60,604 bases of DNA from Desulfobulbaceae bacterium (lineage in GTDB: Bacteria; Desulfobacterota; Desulfobulbia; Desulfobulbales; SURF-16): positions 1 to 60,604 of the forward strand of contig JALNXE010000014.1 of NCBI GenBank assembly GCA_023230525.1, written 5' to 3'. The position numbers and the translations under genes are program-made. The notes beneath the pieces are model-generated. The model was not told where the DNA came from. It worked only from the letters and a program-made list of their open reading frames with translations, and made no database searches. This document shows positions 26,448-35,745 of the stretch, piece by piece; the first letter of the stretch is position 1; the number at the start of each line of letters is the position of its first letter.

Positions 26448-27056
26448 TCATATCGTTTTATTGATGGCGTCAACATGCCAGCTGCCGTTCTCCGCCGAGA
26501 TGATATTGAGGCAGCAATAGTCCTGGGGAATCAGCAGCAGATCCTTTAGGGGGATCTGCTGCAGGCTGGCGAGCAGAACGCGGTTTACCCCCGCATGGGC
26601 AACCACCAGCAGCGGGCCGGCATGTTCCCTTGCCAGCCTGGTAAAAGCCGGGAGGCTGCGCCGGGCGAGATCGGCAAAGCTTTCCCCGCCCGCCGGGCGG
26701 TAATGGGCCAGATCCTCTCCCCGCTTTTCATATTCGCCGGGAAAGCGCTCGCGCACCTCCGCCACGGTCAATCCTTCCCAGGCGCCCAGACTGATCTCGG
26801 TTAATGCGGCAACCGGCGTGATGTCGATTGCCCTGTTCCCGGCCACGATTTCCGCGGTCTGCCCAGTCCGGTGCAGTGGGGAAGTAAAAATCCGCGAAAA
26901 TTTGATATCCTTGAGAAAGTCCCGCAGGTCCCGGGCCTGGATTTTTCCCGCCTCGGCCAGGGGAAGATCCAGTTGCCCCACGAAACGGCGGGGCCGGAAC
27001 TGTTCAATCTGGCCATGGCGCAGCAGATAGATCGGTCCGCCCATTTTTGCTGGCAA
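26448..27056 (-). CDS. Histidine phosphatase-family protein
   Basis: 202 residues. Phosphoglycerate-mutase-like fold with catalytic RHGQ (~14), second Arg in SPLHRTGQTA (~61), Glu in EISLGAWEG and His in VVAHAGVNR. A TTG start at 27056 is favoured because GGGAGG lies 6 bases before it and overlaps the upstream stop (TGATTG). It is the last gene of the mop operon. Relatives include CobC-like phosphatases, so a nucleotide or cofactor intermediate may be the substrate. Confidence 0.83.
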   Translation of the reverse strand: MPAKMGGPIYLLRHGQIEQFRPRRFVGQLDLPLAEAGKIQARDLRDFLKDIKFSRIFTSPLHRTGQTAEIVAGNRAIDITPVAALTEISLGAWEGLTVAEVRERFPGEYEKRGEDLAHYRPAGGESFADLARRSLPAFTRLAREHAGPLLVVAHAGVNRVLLASLQQIPLKDLLLIPQDYCCLNIISAENGSWHVDAINKTI

Positions 27057-28202
27057 TCAAGCCTCCCGGCATTGGTTGATCAGATAATCCAGACTGCAGC
27101 CGGTTTCCGTCTCTATGGCCTCCATCACCTTCCTGGCCTGGAGCAGTCTTCTTTTGATGGCAGCGCAGGCGGCGGGATCATCAGCATAGAGTTCCAGCTT
27201 CTGCCTGAAGCGATTTTCCACACTGACCAGCCTGTTGCCGCTCACCATTTTATCGGCAAGGTAGACTATTTCCTTTTCCGTGACCCGGGCCCCGGGAGGC
27301 AGCTCCGCCTCCTTATGGGCGGCGACGATATCGGCGACCCGGTCAAATCCCAGCTGCCGCAGCCAGCGCCCCCCCTCCTCTTCATGATGGGCATGGCCCT
27401 TGGCGATGTCGTGCAGCAATCCGGCTACCCGGCAGACGTCCCGGTCAGGCCCCGCTCCCCTTTTCTCGGCAATCACGGCGCATATTGCCGCCGCAAGTTC
27501 CGCCACCCGTTGGGCGTGGTCAAGCCCCATTGGCGCCAGCTGGTACATGTCATGCAGAAGGATAGCGCATTCCTCAATGGTCGGCACATCCCTTCTGGCA
27601 TAGCGATCAATACCTGATTGGTAATCGGTCATGGTATCCATATCAAAGAGGATGTTGGCATCCGGCACCTCAATGTCCCGCACCGAGGTGATGCTCTGCC
27701 GGTCCACCTGCTCAAGCAGGCCCCGCAGGCCGTTCGGCCCGTCATGACTCACAATGTGCTTTGCCAGGGAGGTGGTGATCAGCGGCGGATGGCCACGTCT
27801 GCCCTGGAAAACAGGATACACAATGGCCAGGGGGAAATTACTGAAGGCCTCGGCCAGCAGCCTGATGGTTCCCCGGCGGATCAGGGGAATGTCCACCGGC
27901 AGCAGAAAAAAGCCCCTGGTCTCCGGCTGCAGTGCCCTGATGCCGGTTTTGACCGAGGTGAACATGCCCTGCTCATAGTCGGCATTATGCACGGCGCGGG
28001 CGCCCGCCCGGACAGCCTCCTGCTCGACCTCCTGAGCCCGGTGGCCGGTGACGACGATGATATCCCTGATGCCGCAGCTCTGAAACAGGGCGATGATATG
28101 GCCCAGCACCGTGGTTTGCCCAAGGGGCAGCAGCGCCTTCAGTTCCCCCATTCTGGAGGAGAGGCCGGCGGCGGGAATGATGGCGGCAAGCTCACTTTCC
28201 AC
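27057..28202 (-). CDS. MobA/MocA-like NTP transferase fused to HD domain (DVU_1551-type)
   Basis: 381 residues, GTG start after AAGGGGGC. The N-terminal 190 residues are a nucleotidyltransferase (IIPAAGLSSRMGELKALLPLG, LLPVDIPLI) like MocA, which cytidylylates molybdenum cofactor to the MCD form used by xanthine-oxidase-family enzymes. The C-terminal half is an HD phosphohydrolase (LLHDIAKGHAHHEE, VAAHKEAEL). The fusion fits cofactor synthesis and turnover for Mop. It overlaps xdhC by 11 bases. Confidence 0.87.
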   Translation of the reverse strand: MESELAAIIPAAGLSSRMGELKALLPLGQTTVLGHIIALFQSCGIRDIIVVTGHRAQEVEQEAVRAGARAVHNADYEQGMFTSVKTGIRALQPETRGFFLLPVDIPLIRRGTIRLLAEAFSNFPLAIVYPVFQGRRGHPPLITTSLAKHIVSHDGPNGLRGLLEQVDRQSITSVRDIEVPDANILFDMDTMTDYQSGIDRYARRDVPTIEECAILLHDMYQLAPMGLDHAQRVAELAAAICAVIAEKRGAGPDRDVCRVAGLLHDIAKGHAHHEEEGGRWLRQLGFDRVADIVAAHKEAELPPGARVTEKEIVYLADKMVSGNRLVSVENRFRQKLELYADDPAACAAIKRRLLQARKVMEAIETETGCSLDYLINQCREA

Positions 28203-29238
28203 GGTTCTGCCCCCTTGCGCGCTGCTGGATCAGTTCGCCGACAATACTCACGGCGATTTCCTCAGGAGTATCTGCCTCGATGGATAGCCCGATGGGACAA
28301 TGAACCCGGTCCAACTGGGCCTGTGACGTCCCGTTTGCCAGCAGATTGGTGTAAATGGCGTTACGTTTTTTCCGGCTGCCGATCATGCCCACGTAACCGG
28401 CATTGGTGCGGAGCGCCTGCTCCAACACATCACGGTCATGCATGTGCCCCCTGGTGACGATAACCAGGTAGCTGTCGTGGGTGATGTCATGCCCCTGAAA
28501 ACAATCGGCAAAGGAGTCAAGCACGACCACCTGGTCGGCTGAGGGAAATCGCTCCCGGCTGGCGAATTCGGACCGGTCATCCATGACAATAACCCGGAAG
28601 CCCACCCTGGCCGCGGCCTCCGCGGTACAGGCGGCAACATGGCCGGCGCCGAGCAGAAAGAGGTCCCCGGGGATGGCAAAGTAGGAAACCAGATAGTCCT
28701 CGTTTTCATGGCTGATGACCGAAGGGGCGGAGGTGGAGAGCCGCAGTTTCTTGACGGCTGACAGGAGCGCCTCCGGAGCCTGGCAAAGGTTTGCCTTGCC
28801 GGAATCGGCAATGACAAAGCGTGAATTACCGGCCATCTGGCCGTTGAGTTTGCTGATAAAGGAGACCCGGCGGCCGCTGTCCAGCGCTGCCAGCAAAGTG
28901 GAAAAAACCTGGATGTTTGCCGGATTCGCGGCAATGTATTCCAGAAATATCTCCATGGTGCCGCCGCAGATCATATCCGTGCCCGCGGCATCGGCATTGG
29001 TCAGATCAAAAAAACGGCGGGCGGAATTTTTGCGGGCAAATGCCTGCGCCGATTCCTGGATGGCCACGGCCTCGACCTTGCCGCCGCCGATGGTGCCGGC
29101 AATCCGGCCGTCCTGCCGGACGATCATTCTGGCGCCGGCCATCCGGGGAGCGGAGCCGTTTTTGCTGGAGACGGTGGCCATCACCAGATCCTCGCCGCTG
29201 GCCAATATGTCACAAACCTGCCTGATAAGCTGTTTCAT
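28192..29238 (-). CDS. xdhC: XdhC-family Moco maturation factor
   Basis: 348 residues. N-terminal XdhC/CoxI domain (VMATVSSKNGSAPRMAGARMIV, TIGGGKVEA) and C-terminal Rossmann domain (GAGHVAACTAEAAARVGFRVIVMDD). XdhC proteins bind and sulfurate molybdenum cofactor and insert it into xanthine-dehydrogenase-family enzymes, here presumably Mop. It overlaps both neighbours, so translation is coupled. Confidence 0.9.
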   Translation of the reverse strand: MKQLIRQVCDILASGEDLVMATVSSKNGSAPRMAGARMIVRQDGRIAGTIGGGKVEAVAIQESAQAFARKNSARRFFDLTNADAAGTDMICGGTMEIFLEYIAANPANIQVFSTLLAALDSGRRVSFISKLNGQMAGNSRFVIADSGKANLCQAPEALLSAVKKLRLSTSAPSVISHENEDYLVSYFAIPGDLFLLGAGHVAACTAEAAARVGFRVIVMDDRSEFASRERFPSADQVVVLDSFADCFQGHDITHDSYLVIVTRGHMHDRDVLEQALRTNAGYVGMIGSRKKRNAIYTNLLANGTSQAQLDRVHCPIGLSIEADTPEEIAVSIVGELIQQRARGQNRGK

Positions 29239-30547
29239 GGCTGATTTTTCCTCTGTTGTCTTCGATTATGCGTTTTGCTTTATTGATGAGGCCTGTGGGG
29301 CTTGCCTCGCAAGTAACCGTGATGTCTTTCAGCCGGGCAAGCCCTTTGAGCTGCGATGCCGCCTGCTGCAAAACCTGATCGCTGTTTGCCGGGAGAACAG
29401 TCAAACGGACATGAAGCCGGTCCCGGCCATTTTCCTTTTGCAGCACGGGTTGAAAATCCAGCACCCCCGGGATGGCCAGCAGGATTTCATCCAGCAGATC
29501 CAGGGAAAGGGCCTGGCCGTCAGCCAGCTGCCGCACCTGGCCGATCCTGCCGCGCACCTTGTCCAGTCTGGTGATCCGGCTGCCGCACACGCATGGCCCG
29601 TCAAGCAGGCGCCCGTAGTCGCCGGTCCGGTAACGGATCAGCGGCATGGCCCGGCGGGTGAGGGTGGAAAAGACAATCTCGCCCCACTCGCCCGGCGGAA
29701 GGGAAGCACCTGTCCGGGGACAGACCACCTCAAAGAGCAGATCCGTTTCCCGCAGATGACAACCGCACAGGCCTTGGCATTCGACTCCACCGCCCAGTCC
29801 GGTTTCCACCGTGCCGTAATGGCTGAAGACCCGGCACTGCCAGGCGGCGGATAATTCATCACACACGGTCCGCGGGATATAATCCGAGCAGAGCAGGACG
29901 GATTTGATCCGGCCGGCGGGGACGGACTGTCCGGCCGGGGTGCGGGACAGGGCCAACAGCTGCACCGGAAAGCCGACCACGGCGTCAAAACCGCCGGCAA
30001 ACACCTCCGCCGCCGCCTGCTGCGGATCATCCACCAGCCCGTGGATCCGGCTGGCGACATCCATTCTCGCCAGGGCGCGGGCCAGCAGATCACCGGTGGA
30101 ATCGGGGGTGGCGCCGGGCAGCAGGATCAACACCTGCTGGCCGCCCTTGACCAGGGATTTCATGCCGTGATGGAAAAAATCAATGGTGCGCTCCAGATCA
30201 TCCTCGGTGAAAAACAGCCGCTTGGGCGGCCCGGTGGTGCCGGAACTCTGCATGGTGATGATGCGGGCCACCTCATCCTGACGGACGCAGAGCATATCCT
30301 GGCCAAAGCGGCGCAGATCCTCTTCATAGGTAAAGGGCAGCCGGGACAGGGAGCCGTGATCCGTGATCTCCGCCGGGGTTATGGCTGCCAGTCTGGCGCG
30401 GTAAAACGGGCTGTTTGCCACGGCATGGCCGATGGTCTGCCGCAGCCGGTCAAACTGATACTCTTTGATGGTGGCCCGGCCGGGCAACTGCCCGGCTTCC
30501 GTCTTGACGCTCCTGCGCACGATCTCTTCAACCGTGGTCCGCTTCAT
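29210..30547 (-). CDS. Phenylacetate-CoA ligase-like AMP-dependent synthetase (DVU_1553-type)
   Basis: 445 residues. AMP-binding core MQSSGTTGPPKRLFFTEDD (~107), HYGTVETGLGGGVEC (~245) and YRTGDYGRLL (~330). Relatives activate carboxylic acids as acyl-CoA through acyl-AMP. Its constant place in mop clusters suggests either a maturation role or activation of the acid made by Mop; the sequence cannot decide. It overlaps the radical SAM gene by 4 bases and xdhC by 29. Confidence 0.86.
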   Translation of the reverse strand: MKRTTVEEIVRRSVKTEAGQLPGRATIKEYQFDRLRQTIGHAVANSPFYRARLAAITPAEITDHGSLSRLPFTYEEDLRRFGQDMLCVRQDEVARIITMQSSGTTGPPKRLFFTEDDLERTIDFFHHGMKSLVKGGQQVLILLPGATPDSTGDLLARALARMDVASRIHGLVDDPQQAAAEVFAGGFDAVVGFPVQLLALSRTPAGQSVPAGRIKSVLLCSDYIPRTVCDELSAAWQCRVFSHYGTVETGLGGGVECQGLCGCHLRETDLLFEVVCPRTGASLPPGEWGEIVFSTLTRRAMPLIRYRTGDYGRLLDGPCVCGSRITRLDKVRGRIGQVRQLADGQALSLDLLDEILLAIPGVLDFQPVLQKENGRDRLHVRLTVLPANSDQVLQQAASQLKGLARLKDITVTCEASPTGLINKAKRIIEDNRGKISHETAYQAGL

Positions 30548-31935
30548 CCGCCGCCTCGTTTCCGGTGCAAGGCCCGGCCCTTGCTTGAGGTCAGGTTGTA
30601 GGCGCAGAAGGGAATGATCTTCCCTTGGGGTGAAACCACATGGATGCAGCAGCCCTGCAACCGTTCAAGATCGAGATTCCAGGCATCCTGAAAGGCCATG
30701 CCGGAGATGGAAAAGGTATGGGTCTTGGCCCTTCTGAGAAAATAATCCAGTTCATCCTCGTTTTCCTGCACCCTGGGGCTGGAGCAATCGCACCCGCCGG
30801 GGGCAGACCATTGCCTGGCGGTAAAGGAGATGTTTTTCTCCCGGCCCTCCATGGCTGACGGGATCTCCCTGTTCTGCCCTGCGGCTGAACAGCAGGTCTG
30901 CTGCCAGGAGGTGATCCCTTTCAGACTATAGTTATCCTGCACCAGAAAATTGGCATGAAAGGAGCAGAGGGCATGTTCACAGGCCGGCGGGGCGAAGAGT
31001 TTGGCCGGTATCCTGCCCCGCGTCTGTTCTTCCAGCAGCATCAATATTTCCGGCAGGGTGATCCGGCTCCTGTCATGGGGCTGCTGCGGATAGCGGCCGA
31101 AATAACTCACCGGCTGGAAATGAACGCCCCGCACGGTGGGGGAAAAGCGGGCGGCATAATTGACGATGCTGCCGATTTCCCCGGTGTTGACCCCCGGCAC
31201 GATGGTGGGTACCAGCACAACCCCCAGGCCGGCAAAGCCGCAGTTGACAATGGCCCTTTCCTTGACTGCCGCCAGCGCCCGTCCCCGCAGGGCCAGGTGG
31301 ACCTCGTCGCTGATGCCGTCAAACTGGAGAAAGACGGATGACAGCCCGGCTGCCTTCAGGCTCTTGGCATAGCCCACATCCTCTGCCAGACGAATGCCGT
31401 TGGTGTTGAGCTGCAGAAAGGAAAAACCTTTGTCGCGGCCCAGTCTGATGATATCGGCAAGATCATCCCGTACCGTGGGCTCGCCGCCGGACAGCTGGAT
31501 ATTACAGGGGCCGCTTGCCGCGAGCAGCCGGTCATAGTAGAAAGCGATCCGGTCAAGCGGCGGATCCGCAGCCGCATGGTCGCCGGCCCCGGCAAAACAT
31601 ACCTTGCAGCGCAGATTGCAGCGGCCGGTGACCTCAATGAGCGCGGTGCAGGTATGCTGGCCGTGCTCCGGGCAGAGCCCGCAGTCAAAGGGGCAGCCTT
31701 TTTTGGTCTTGGTGAAGGTCTGCCGGGGCGAGGAGGCCTTTTTCGGCCTGTTCCAGGCGGCGAAGGGCAACGGCCCCCGCCAGATGATGGTATTGAATTC
31801 GCCGTGATCCGGGCAGTTTTTCACCAGATAAACGTCCTCGCCGTCTTTTTCCCGCACGGCGGACAGACGCCTCAGGCAGATGGGGCAAACGCTCTCCGTG
31901 GCGGAAAGGATATCTCTGGGGGGGCAATCAGTCAT
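30544..31935 (-). CDS. trsS: Radical SAM protein of the mop cluster (TrsS-type)
   Basis: 463 residues from the ATG at 31935; the upstream in-frame TTG is less likely. The N-terminal cysteine-rich region (ESVCPICLRRL, CPFDCGLCPEHGQHTC) precedes the radical SAM motif CNLRCKVCFAGAG (~110) and LSGGEPTVRDDL. Late cysteines include GGCDCSS and IPFCAYNLTSSKGRALH. Some relatives are annotated as selenoproteins; this copy uses Cys throughout. A role in sulfur or cofactor chemistry of Mop is inferred from the fixed context. Overlaps both neighbours. Confidence 0.85.
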   Translation of the reverse strand: MTDCPPRDILSATESVCPICLRRLSAVREKDGEDVYLVKNCPDHGEFNTIIWRGPLPFAAWNRPKKASSPRQTFTKTKKGCPFDCGLCPEHGQHTCTALIEVTGRCNLRCKVCFAGAGDHAAADPPLDRIAFYYDRLLAASGPCNIQLSGGEPTVRDDLADIIRLGRDKGFSFLQLNTNGIRLAEDVGYAKSLKAAGLSSVFLQFDGISDEVHLALRGRALAAVKERAIVNCGFAGLGVVLVPTIVPGVNTGEIGSIVNYAARFSPTVRGVHFQPVSYFGRYPQQPHDRSRITLPEILMLLEEQTRGRIPAKLFAPPACEHALCSFHANFLVQDNYSLKGITSWQQTCCSAAGQNREIPSAMEGREKNISFTARQWSAPGGCDCSSPRVQENEDELDYFLRRAKTHTFSISGMAFQDAWNLDLERLQGCCIHVVSPQGKIIPFCAYNLTSSKGRALHRKRGGG

Positions 31936-32383
31936 GGCGTAATTCTTTGGAGACACTCGGATCAAAACCGTAGGCGGTTAATATTTCCAGAACCCTGTTG
32001 CGGCTGGCGGTGATGATGTCGCCGCACTTCTGCATTTCCATGGCAGCCGCCCCGGAGATGATCTCATCACACCTGATCCCCCCCCACCTGCCGGGAGCCG
32101 CCCCGGTGAACCATGCCGTGAAATCGGCCAGCATCAGCTTGTAATCCGGGGATTCCTCTTCACTCCCGTCCCCCTTTGCCGCGTAAAGGGCGATAACGCA
32201 GGCCGCGCCGCTTGCCGCGCCGCACATCTCCCCTGCCCCCAGGCCGTTGCAGAGTCCGGACATGGAGCGCACCAGCGCAACGTTTTCCTCTCCCATATCT
32301 TCCAGGGCCAGCTTCATCAAAATCTGGCTGCAGCAAAGCCCCTGGGAGCCGAGTTGCATGATGCGCAACACTGTATCATCCAT
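31928..32383 (-). CDS. C_GCAxxG_C_C-family redox protein (DVU_1555-type)
   Basis: 151 residues from the ATG at 32383, 8 bases after GGAG. Family cysteines: GLCCSQIL (~18), SGLCNGLGAGEMCGAASGAACVIALY (~46-70) and a late KCGDII. The family is thought to bind a metal or iron-sulfur cluster; function unproven. The start is next to the methyltransferase stop, and the end overlaps the radical SAM start by 8 bases. Confidence 0.85.
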   Translation of the reverse strand: MDDTVLRIMQLGSQGLCCSQILMKLALEDMGEENVALVRSMSGLCNGLGAGEMCGAASGAACVIALYAAKGDGSEEESPDYKLMLADFTAWFTGAAPGRWGGIRCDEIISGAAAMEMQKCGDIITASRNRVLEILTAYGFDPSVSKELRHD

Positions 32384-32388
32384 CACAT

Positions 32389-33123
32389 TTACTCCTTTTC
32401 GGCAATGAGCAGGTAATAGCCTGGCTTTGCCGTGGCGAGGGAGCTGCAGGTGCTCGCGGCCTTATCCGCCCCCATGAACAGTTGCCAGAAAGCGGCCAGG
32501 CTGCCGCAGCTAAAGATGATCTGCCCGGCCAGTTGCCGCAGCCTGGCGGTGTGATCCTCCAGCAGCTGGATGGCAAAGCCTGCGGCCCGCAGATGTGCCT
32601 TGATGGTATCAAGGGGAAGCGCGCCGTCAAAGCAGCTGCGAATCTCGCTCGGCTGGGCTTGCGGCAGAGCGTCTGGTTTTCGGGCATAGATGTCGGTCAG
32701 CACCAGTTTGCCGCCGGGCGCCAGCACCCGCCGCATTTCCTGCAGGCTTGCCGGCATGTTGTCCGTCAGGGAGAGCACGCATTCCGAGATAAGCGCAGCA
32801 AAAAAATCGTTTTGCACGGGAATGGCGGCGGCGTCGGCCTGTATCAGCGGCAAGCCGGGACACCGGCAGGCCGCTTGCCGCAGCATGGCTGGCGCCGGAT
32901 CAAGCCCCGTGGGCGCCAGACCGAACCGGGCCGCCAGAAGAGCCATGGTCTGCCCGTAGCCGCATCCCACATCGAGAACGGTGCTGCGGGCAGGCAGAGC
33001 GCAGAACTCCATGGCCCGGCGGGTCAGTTCCAGTCCTCCGGGACGAAGGGTGTCGCCGGTGATCTGCCGCAGCTCCTGCTGTTCACAGAGCAGAGGGATA
33101 TGCCTTAAGGAAGCGGTGGTCAT
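32389..33123 (-). CDS. SAM-dependent methyltransferase (DVU_1556-type)
   Basis: 244 residues. Class I motif I VLDVGCGYGQTMALL (~50), post I TGLDPAPAML and motif IV ALISECVLSLTDN. Annotated relatives in the DVU_1551-1559 cluster are methyltransferases of unknown substrate. It lies 10 bases after the small zinc-ribbon-like gene. Confidence 0.86.
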   Translation of the reverse strand: MTTASLRHIPLLCEQQELRQITGDTLRPGGLELTRRAMEFCALPARSTVLDVGCGYGQTMALLAARFGLAPTGLDPAPAMLRQAACRCPGLPLIQADAAAIPVQNDFFAALISECVLSLTDNMPASLQEMRRVLAPGGKLVLTDIYARKPDALPQAQPSEIRSCFDGALPLDTIKAHLRAAGFAIQLLEDHTARLRQLAGQIIFSCGSLAAFWQLFMGADKAASTCSSLATAKPGYYLLIAEKE

Positions 33124-33133
33124 CGGATTCTAC

Positions 33134-33343
33134 TTATTTGTCTTCCAGAAGCTGCTCAACTTCGAGCATTTTACCGAGCGCCAGGTCTTCGGGAACCAGC
33201 ACCATCCCGCAGGCAGGGCACACCATCAGCTCAACGTTGAACACCGAACCCATATATTCCACATTCACCTTGCGCGGCTGCAGTTCTTTATTGCAGCAGC
33301 CGCAACGCCACCCCGTTGCGCTGATAAAGGAAAAGTTGCTCAT
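33134..33343 (-). CDS. Small CxxC-pair redox protein (DVU_1557-type)
   Basis: 69 residues with two cysteine pairs, GCCNKELQPR (~15) and VCPACGMVLVP (~42), as in a zinc ribbon or rubredoxin-like knuckle. AGATGTCAA precedes the start, which overlaps the upstream gene by 4 bases. Its place in the operon suggests electron or metal transfer during Mop maturation. Confidence 0.85.
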   Translation of the reverse strand: MSNFSFISATGWRCGCCNKELQPRKVNVEYMGSVFNVELMVCPACGMVLVPEDLALGKMLEVEQLLEDK

Positions 33344-35643
33344 TTGACATCTCCCGGCAGGATCATGCGATGACTGTAAGCGTTGTGGACGATAAATCCC
33401 TGCTTGCCCGGCTGGTACTCCACCCAGTAGGTCACCCGGACCGGTTTGAAACTGGCAAGAAAGTGGCCGTTTTCCGGATCAACCAGCCTTCTGCCCGTCT
33501 GCTCAGCCTGATGGATTACCTTCTGCAGGTCATCCTCCAGGATATGTCTTTTGTTCATCAGCTCCATAACCTGCGGAGCGATAACCAGTTTGATATTTTT
33601 GTATGCGGGAGCCATAGCCGGTTCCTCCTGCCAAAGGGTGGTGAGCAGATGCTGTTTCAGTCTCGCCCGGTTTTCATGGCGCCGGGAAAAGCCGGGGTTG
33701 GGGCGCAGCAGAGGATCCTCCTGCCCGGCTGAGGGGAAGAGATAGTCCAGCAGATGGGCGATACGCCCGCCGGATGCGGCAATATTGTCCCGGCACATGG
33801 CACAGTAAGCCAGGCCGTCAAGATCACTGCGCAGTCCCTTGGCGCGGGCCGCCTTTTCGCCCAGCGGCACATTGGCGAACTGCATCAGCCCGCCGTAGCC
33901 GCAGCAGTCGGCCAGCTCGCCTGCATAGGGCTGCTCTTTGGTTGCAATGCCTATTTTTTTTACAAGATTGCGGATGCTTGCGCGGATCTCCGGCTCATGT
34001 CTGACGGTGCAGGGGTCATGGATGGCCATGGGCTGCGGCGGCACGGCTGTTTTCGGTGCAGGGAGTTCCATCTTTTCCAGGATCTGCCAGAGGGACTGCT
34101 GCCGCAGCTGCGGGGCAAATTCCTTGAAAACGGCATAACAGCTGGAACAGGCCGTGATGATGAGCGGGTCGCCCAGCCTGCCGACCTCGGCCTGCAAGGC
34201 CTGCCTGGTCTGGCGGAAGAGCTCCTGCCGGCCGGACCAGTGGGCTGGGATGCCGCAGCAGCCGAGCATCAAGCCCACCCCGCCATCCAGATGGGTGGTA
34301 AGATGCAGGTAAGTCTGTTCAACCCCAGCCGGTGAGGATCCGGCAAGCTGGCAGCCGGGGTAGAAGAGGTAGCGGCTGCTGTCCCGGCCCGGCTGGTGGC
34401 GGGCCAGGGCGGAAAATTCACTGAGGCTGAACTCCATGTCCTGCAGGGCAAACTCATGGGCCGAGGGAGGCATGGTTGATTTGGCCACCATGTCTTCCCT
34501 GGCCGTTCGGCAGACCGTGGCCAGGGGAAAGTCGTGGGGGCAGATCACCGTGCACTGGCCGCAGAGCATGCAGGAGTTGATCATTTTATTGGATGTGCGG
34601 GTGCCCTGGACAATGGCCTCGTTATTATAGATTTTGCGGACCAGTCTTTTCGGGTAATCATTAAACTCCTGGAGAAAGGCGCATTGCTTGACGCATTCCA
34701 TACACTCACACTGGATGCAGCGGGACGCTTCCCGGACGGCCTCCTGCCTGGTGAAGCCTGCGGCCGGATCGGCGGGCAACACCTCCGGCAGGGGTGGAAT
34801 GCCTGAGGTAACGGTATACAGCCGGGTTGGGCAGGCGCCCTCCCGTTCGCGCTGGGCGGTGAGGGATACCTTCTGCAGATAGCGTTCGATGGATAGGGCG
34901 GCACGGCGTCCGTCCTCAACCTGTTTCATGACAGAAAAACCGTTTTCCGTGCTCCCGCCGCCGGCAAAACAGCCGTCTTGGCCCACGGCAAGGGTCAACG
35001 GGTCAGGCTGAGTGCAATCAACGGGCAAGGAGGCAAGACCGGCTAAGTCCTTATCCAGAAACACAGCATCATAGTCCTGTCTGACGATGGCAAAAAATTC
35101 CTTATGCAGAGAACTGCCGAACTGAATAGTGACCCCATAGGAATCCAGGATCTCCACGGCTCCCGCCAGCACGCGCGCCGGCAGCATCTCTTCCGTGTAG
35201 TCCCGCAAAGAGCCGCCGATTTCCTCATCTGCGGTGAGCAGCACCACATTGCGCCCCTTGCGGGCCAGGTCCAGTGCTGCGGTCATGGCGCTCAGTCCTG
35301 AACCGATGACGGCGACCCTGCCGCCCTTGGCTGGCAGCCGGGGTTGTTTGAGTACCATGGGCGTGGTGGTCACGCAGAACCTTTCCAGGCGGCCAACGGC
35401 CAGGGGATCGCCTATCTCGGCCCGTTTGCAGTCCTTACGGCATGGTTCGTCACAGATGCGGCCGACGATATCGGCAAAAGGCATGGTCCGGTCAAGTACG
35501 CGCCTGGCTCCTCGCCAGTCTTCCCCGGCAAGACAGCCCATGAAGGCCCGGACATCAATATGGATCGGGCAGGCAGCCGAGCACTGGGGAGCTTCCTCCT
35601 GTATGCAGGTCGCTTCGAGCTTGCGGAGTTGCGGTTGATCCAT
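33340..35643 (-). CDS. Pyridine nucleotide-disulfide oxidoreductase / dicluster-binding protein (DVU_1558-type)
   Basis: 767 residues, composite. The N-terminal GltD-like part has iron-sulfur cysteines (CSAACPIHIDV, CDEPCRKDCKRAE) and an NAD/FAD fold VIGSGLSAMTAALDLA. The central ferredoxin part has CIQCECMECVKQC and CMLCGQCTVICP. The CCG part (HdrB-like) has YPGCQLA, LGCCGIPAHW and ADCCGYGG. The last ~90 residues (from ~680) are a small extra domain. It probably carries electrons from Mop to NAD(P) or an Hdr-like partner. A strong hairpin separates it from mop. Confidence 0.87.
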   Translation of the reverse strand: MDQPQLRKLEATCIQEEAPQCSAACPIHIDVRAFMGCLAGEDWRGARRVLDRTMPFADIVGRICDEPCRKDCKRAEIGDPLAVGRLERFCVTTTPMVLKQPRLPAKGGRVAVIGSGLSAMTAALDLARKGRNVVLLTADEEIGGSLRDYTEEMLPARVLAGAVEILDSYGVTIQFGSSLHKEFFAIVRQDYDAVFLDKDLAGLASLPVDCTQPDPLTLAVGQDGCFAGGGSTENGFSVMKQVEDGRRAALSIERYLQKVSLTAQREREGACPTRLYTVTSGIPPLPEVLPADPAAGFTRQEAVREASRCIQCECMECVKQCAFLQEFNDYPKRLVRKIYNNEAIVQGTRTSNKMINSCMLCGQCTVICPHDFPLATVCRTAREDMVAKSTMPPSAHEFALQDMEFSLSEFSALARHQPGRDSSRYLFYPGCQLAGSSPAGVEQTYLHLTTHLDGGVGLMLGCCGIPAHWSGRQELFRQTRQALQAEVGRLGDPLIITACSSCYAVFKEFAPQLRQQSLWQILEKMELPAPKTAVPPQPMAIHDPCTVRHEPEIRASIRNLVKKIGIATKEQPYAGELADCCGYGGLMQFANVPLGEKAARAKGLRSDLDGLAYCAMCRDNIAASGGRIAHLLDYLFPSAGQEDPLLRPNPGFSRRHENRARLKQHLLTTLWQEEPAMAPAYKNIKLVIAPQVMELMNKRHILEDDLQKVIHQAEQTGRRLVDPENGHFLASFKPVRVTYWVEYQPGKQGFIVHNAYSHRMILPGDVK

Positions 35644-35681
35644 GCGGGAATACCTTCTTTTTTGTAAAAGGTGATGAAGTG

Positions 35682-35717
35682 AGGGGGGGGGGCAGCCGCT
35701 TGAACGGCTCCCCCCCC
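35682..35717 (-). terminator. GC-rich intercistronic hairpin downstream of mop
   Basis: On the minus strand GGGGGG-AGCCG, loop TTCAAG, CGGCT-G-CCCCCC. No T-run follows, so partial attenuation or RNA stabilisation of the mop message is likelier than a full stop, given that nine accessory genes follow. Confidence 0.6.
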
Positions 35718-35745
35718 TTGTGGCCCGGCTGGCGGGCCTGTACCG

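Noticed and set aside
30544..31935. Selenocysteine in the radical SAM protein
   Set aside because: Relatives may have Sec, but this frame has cysteine codons throughout and no internal TGA.
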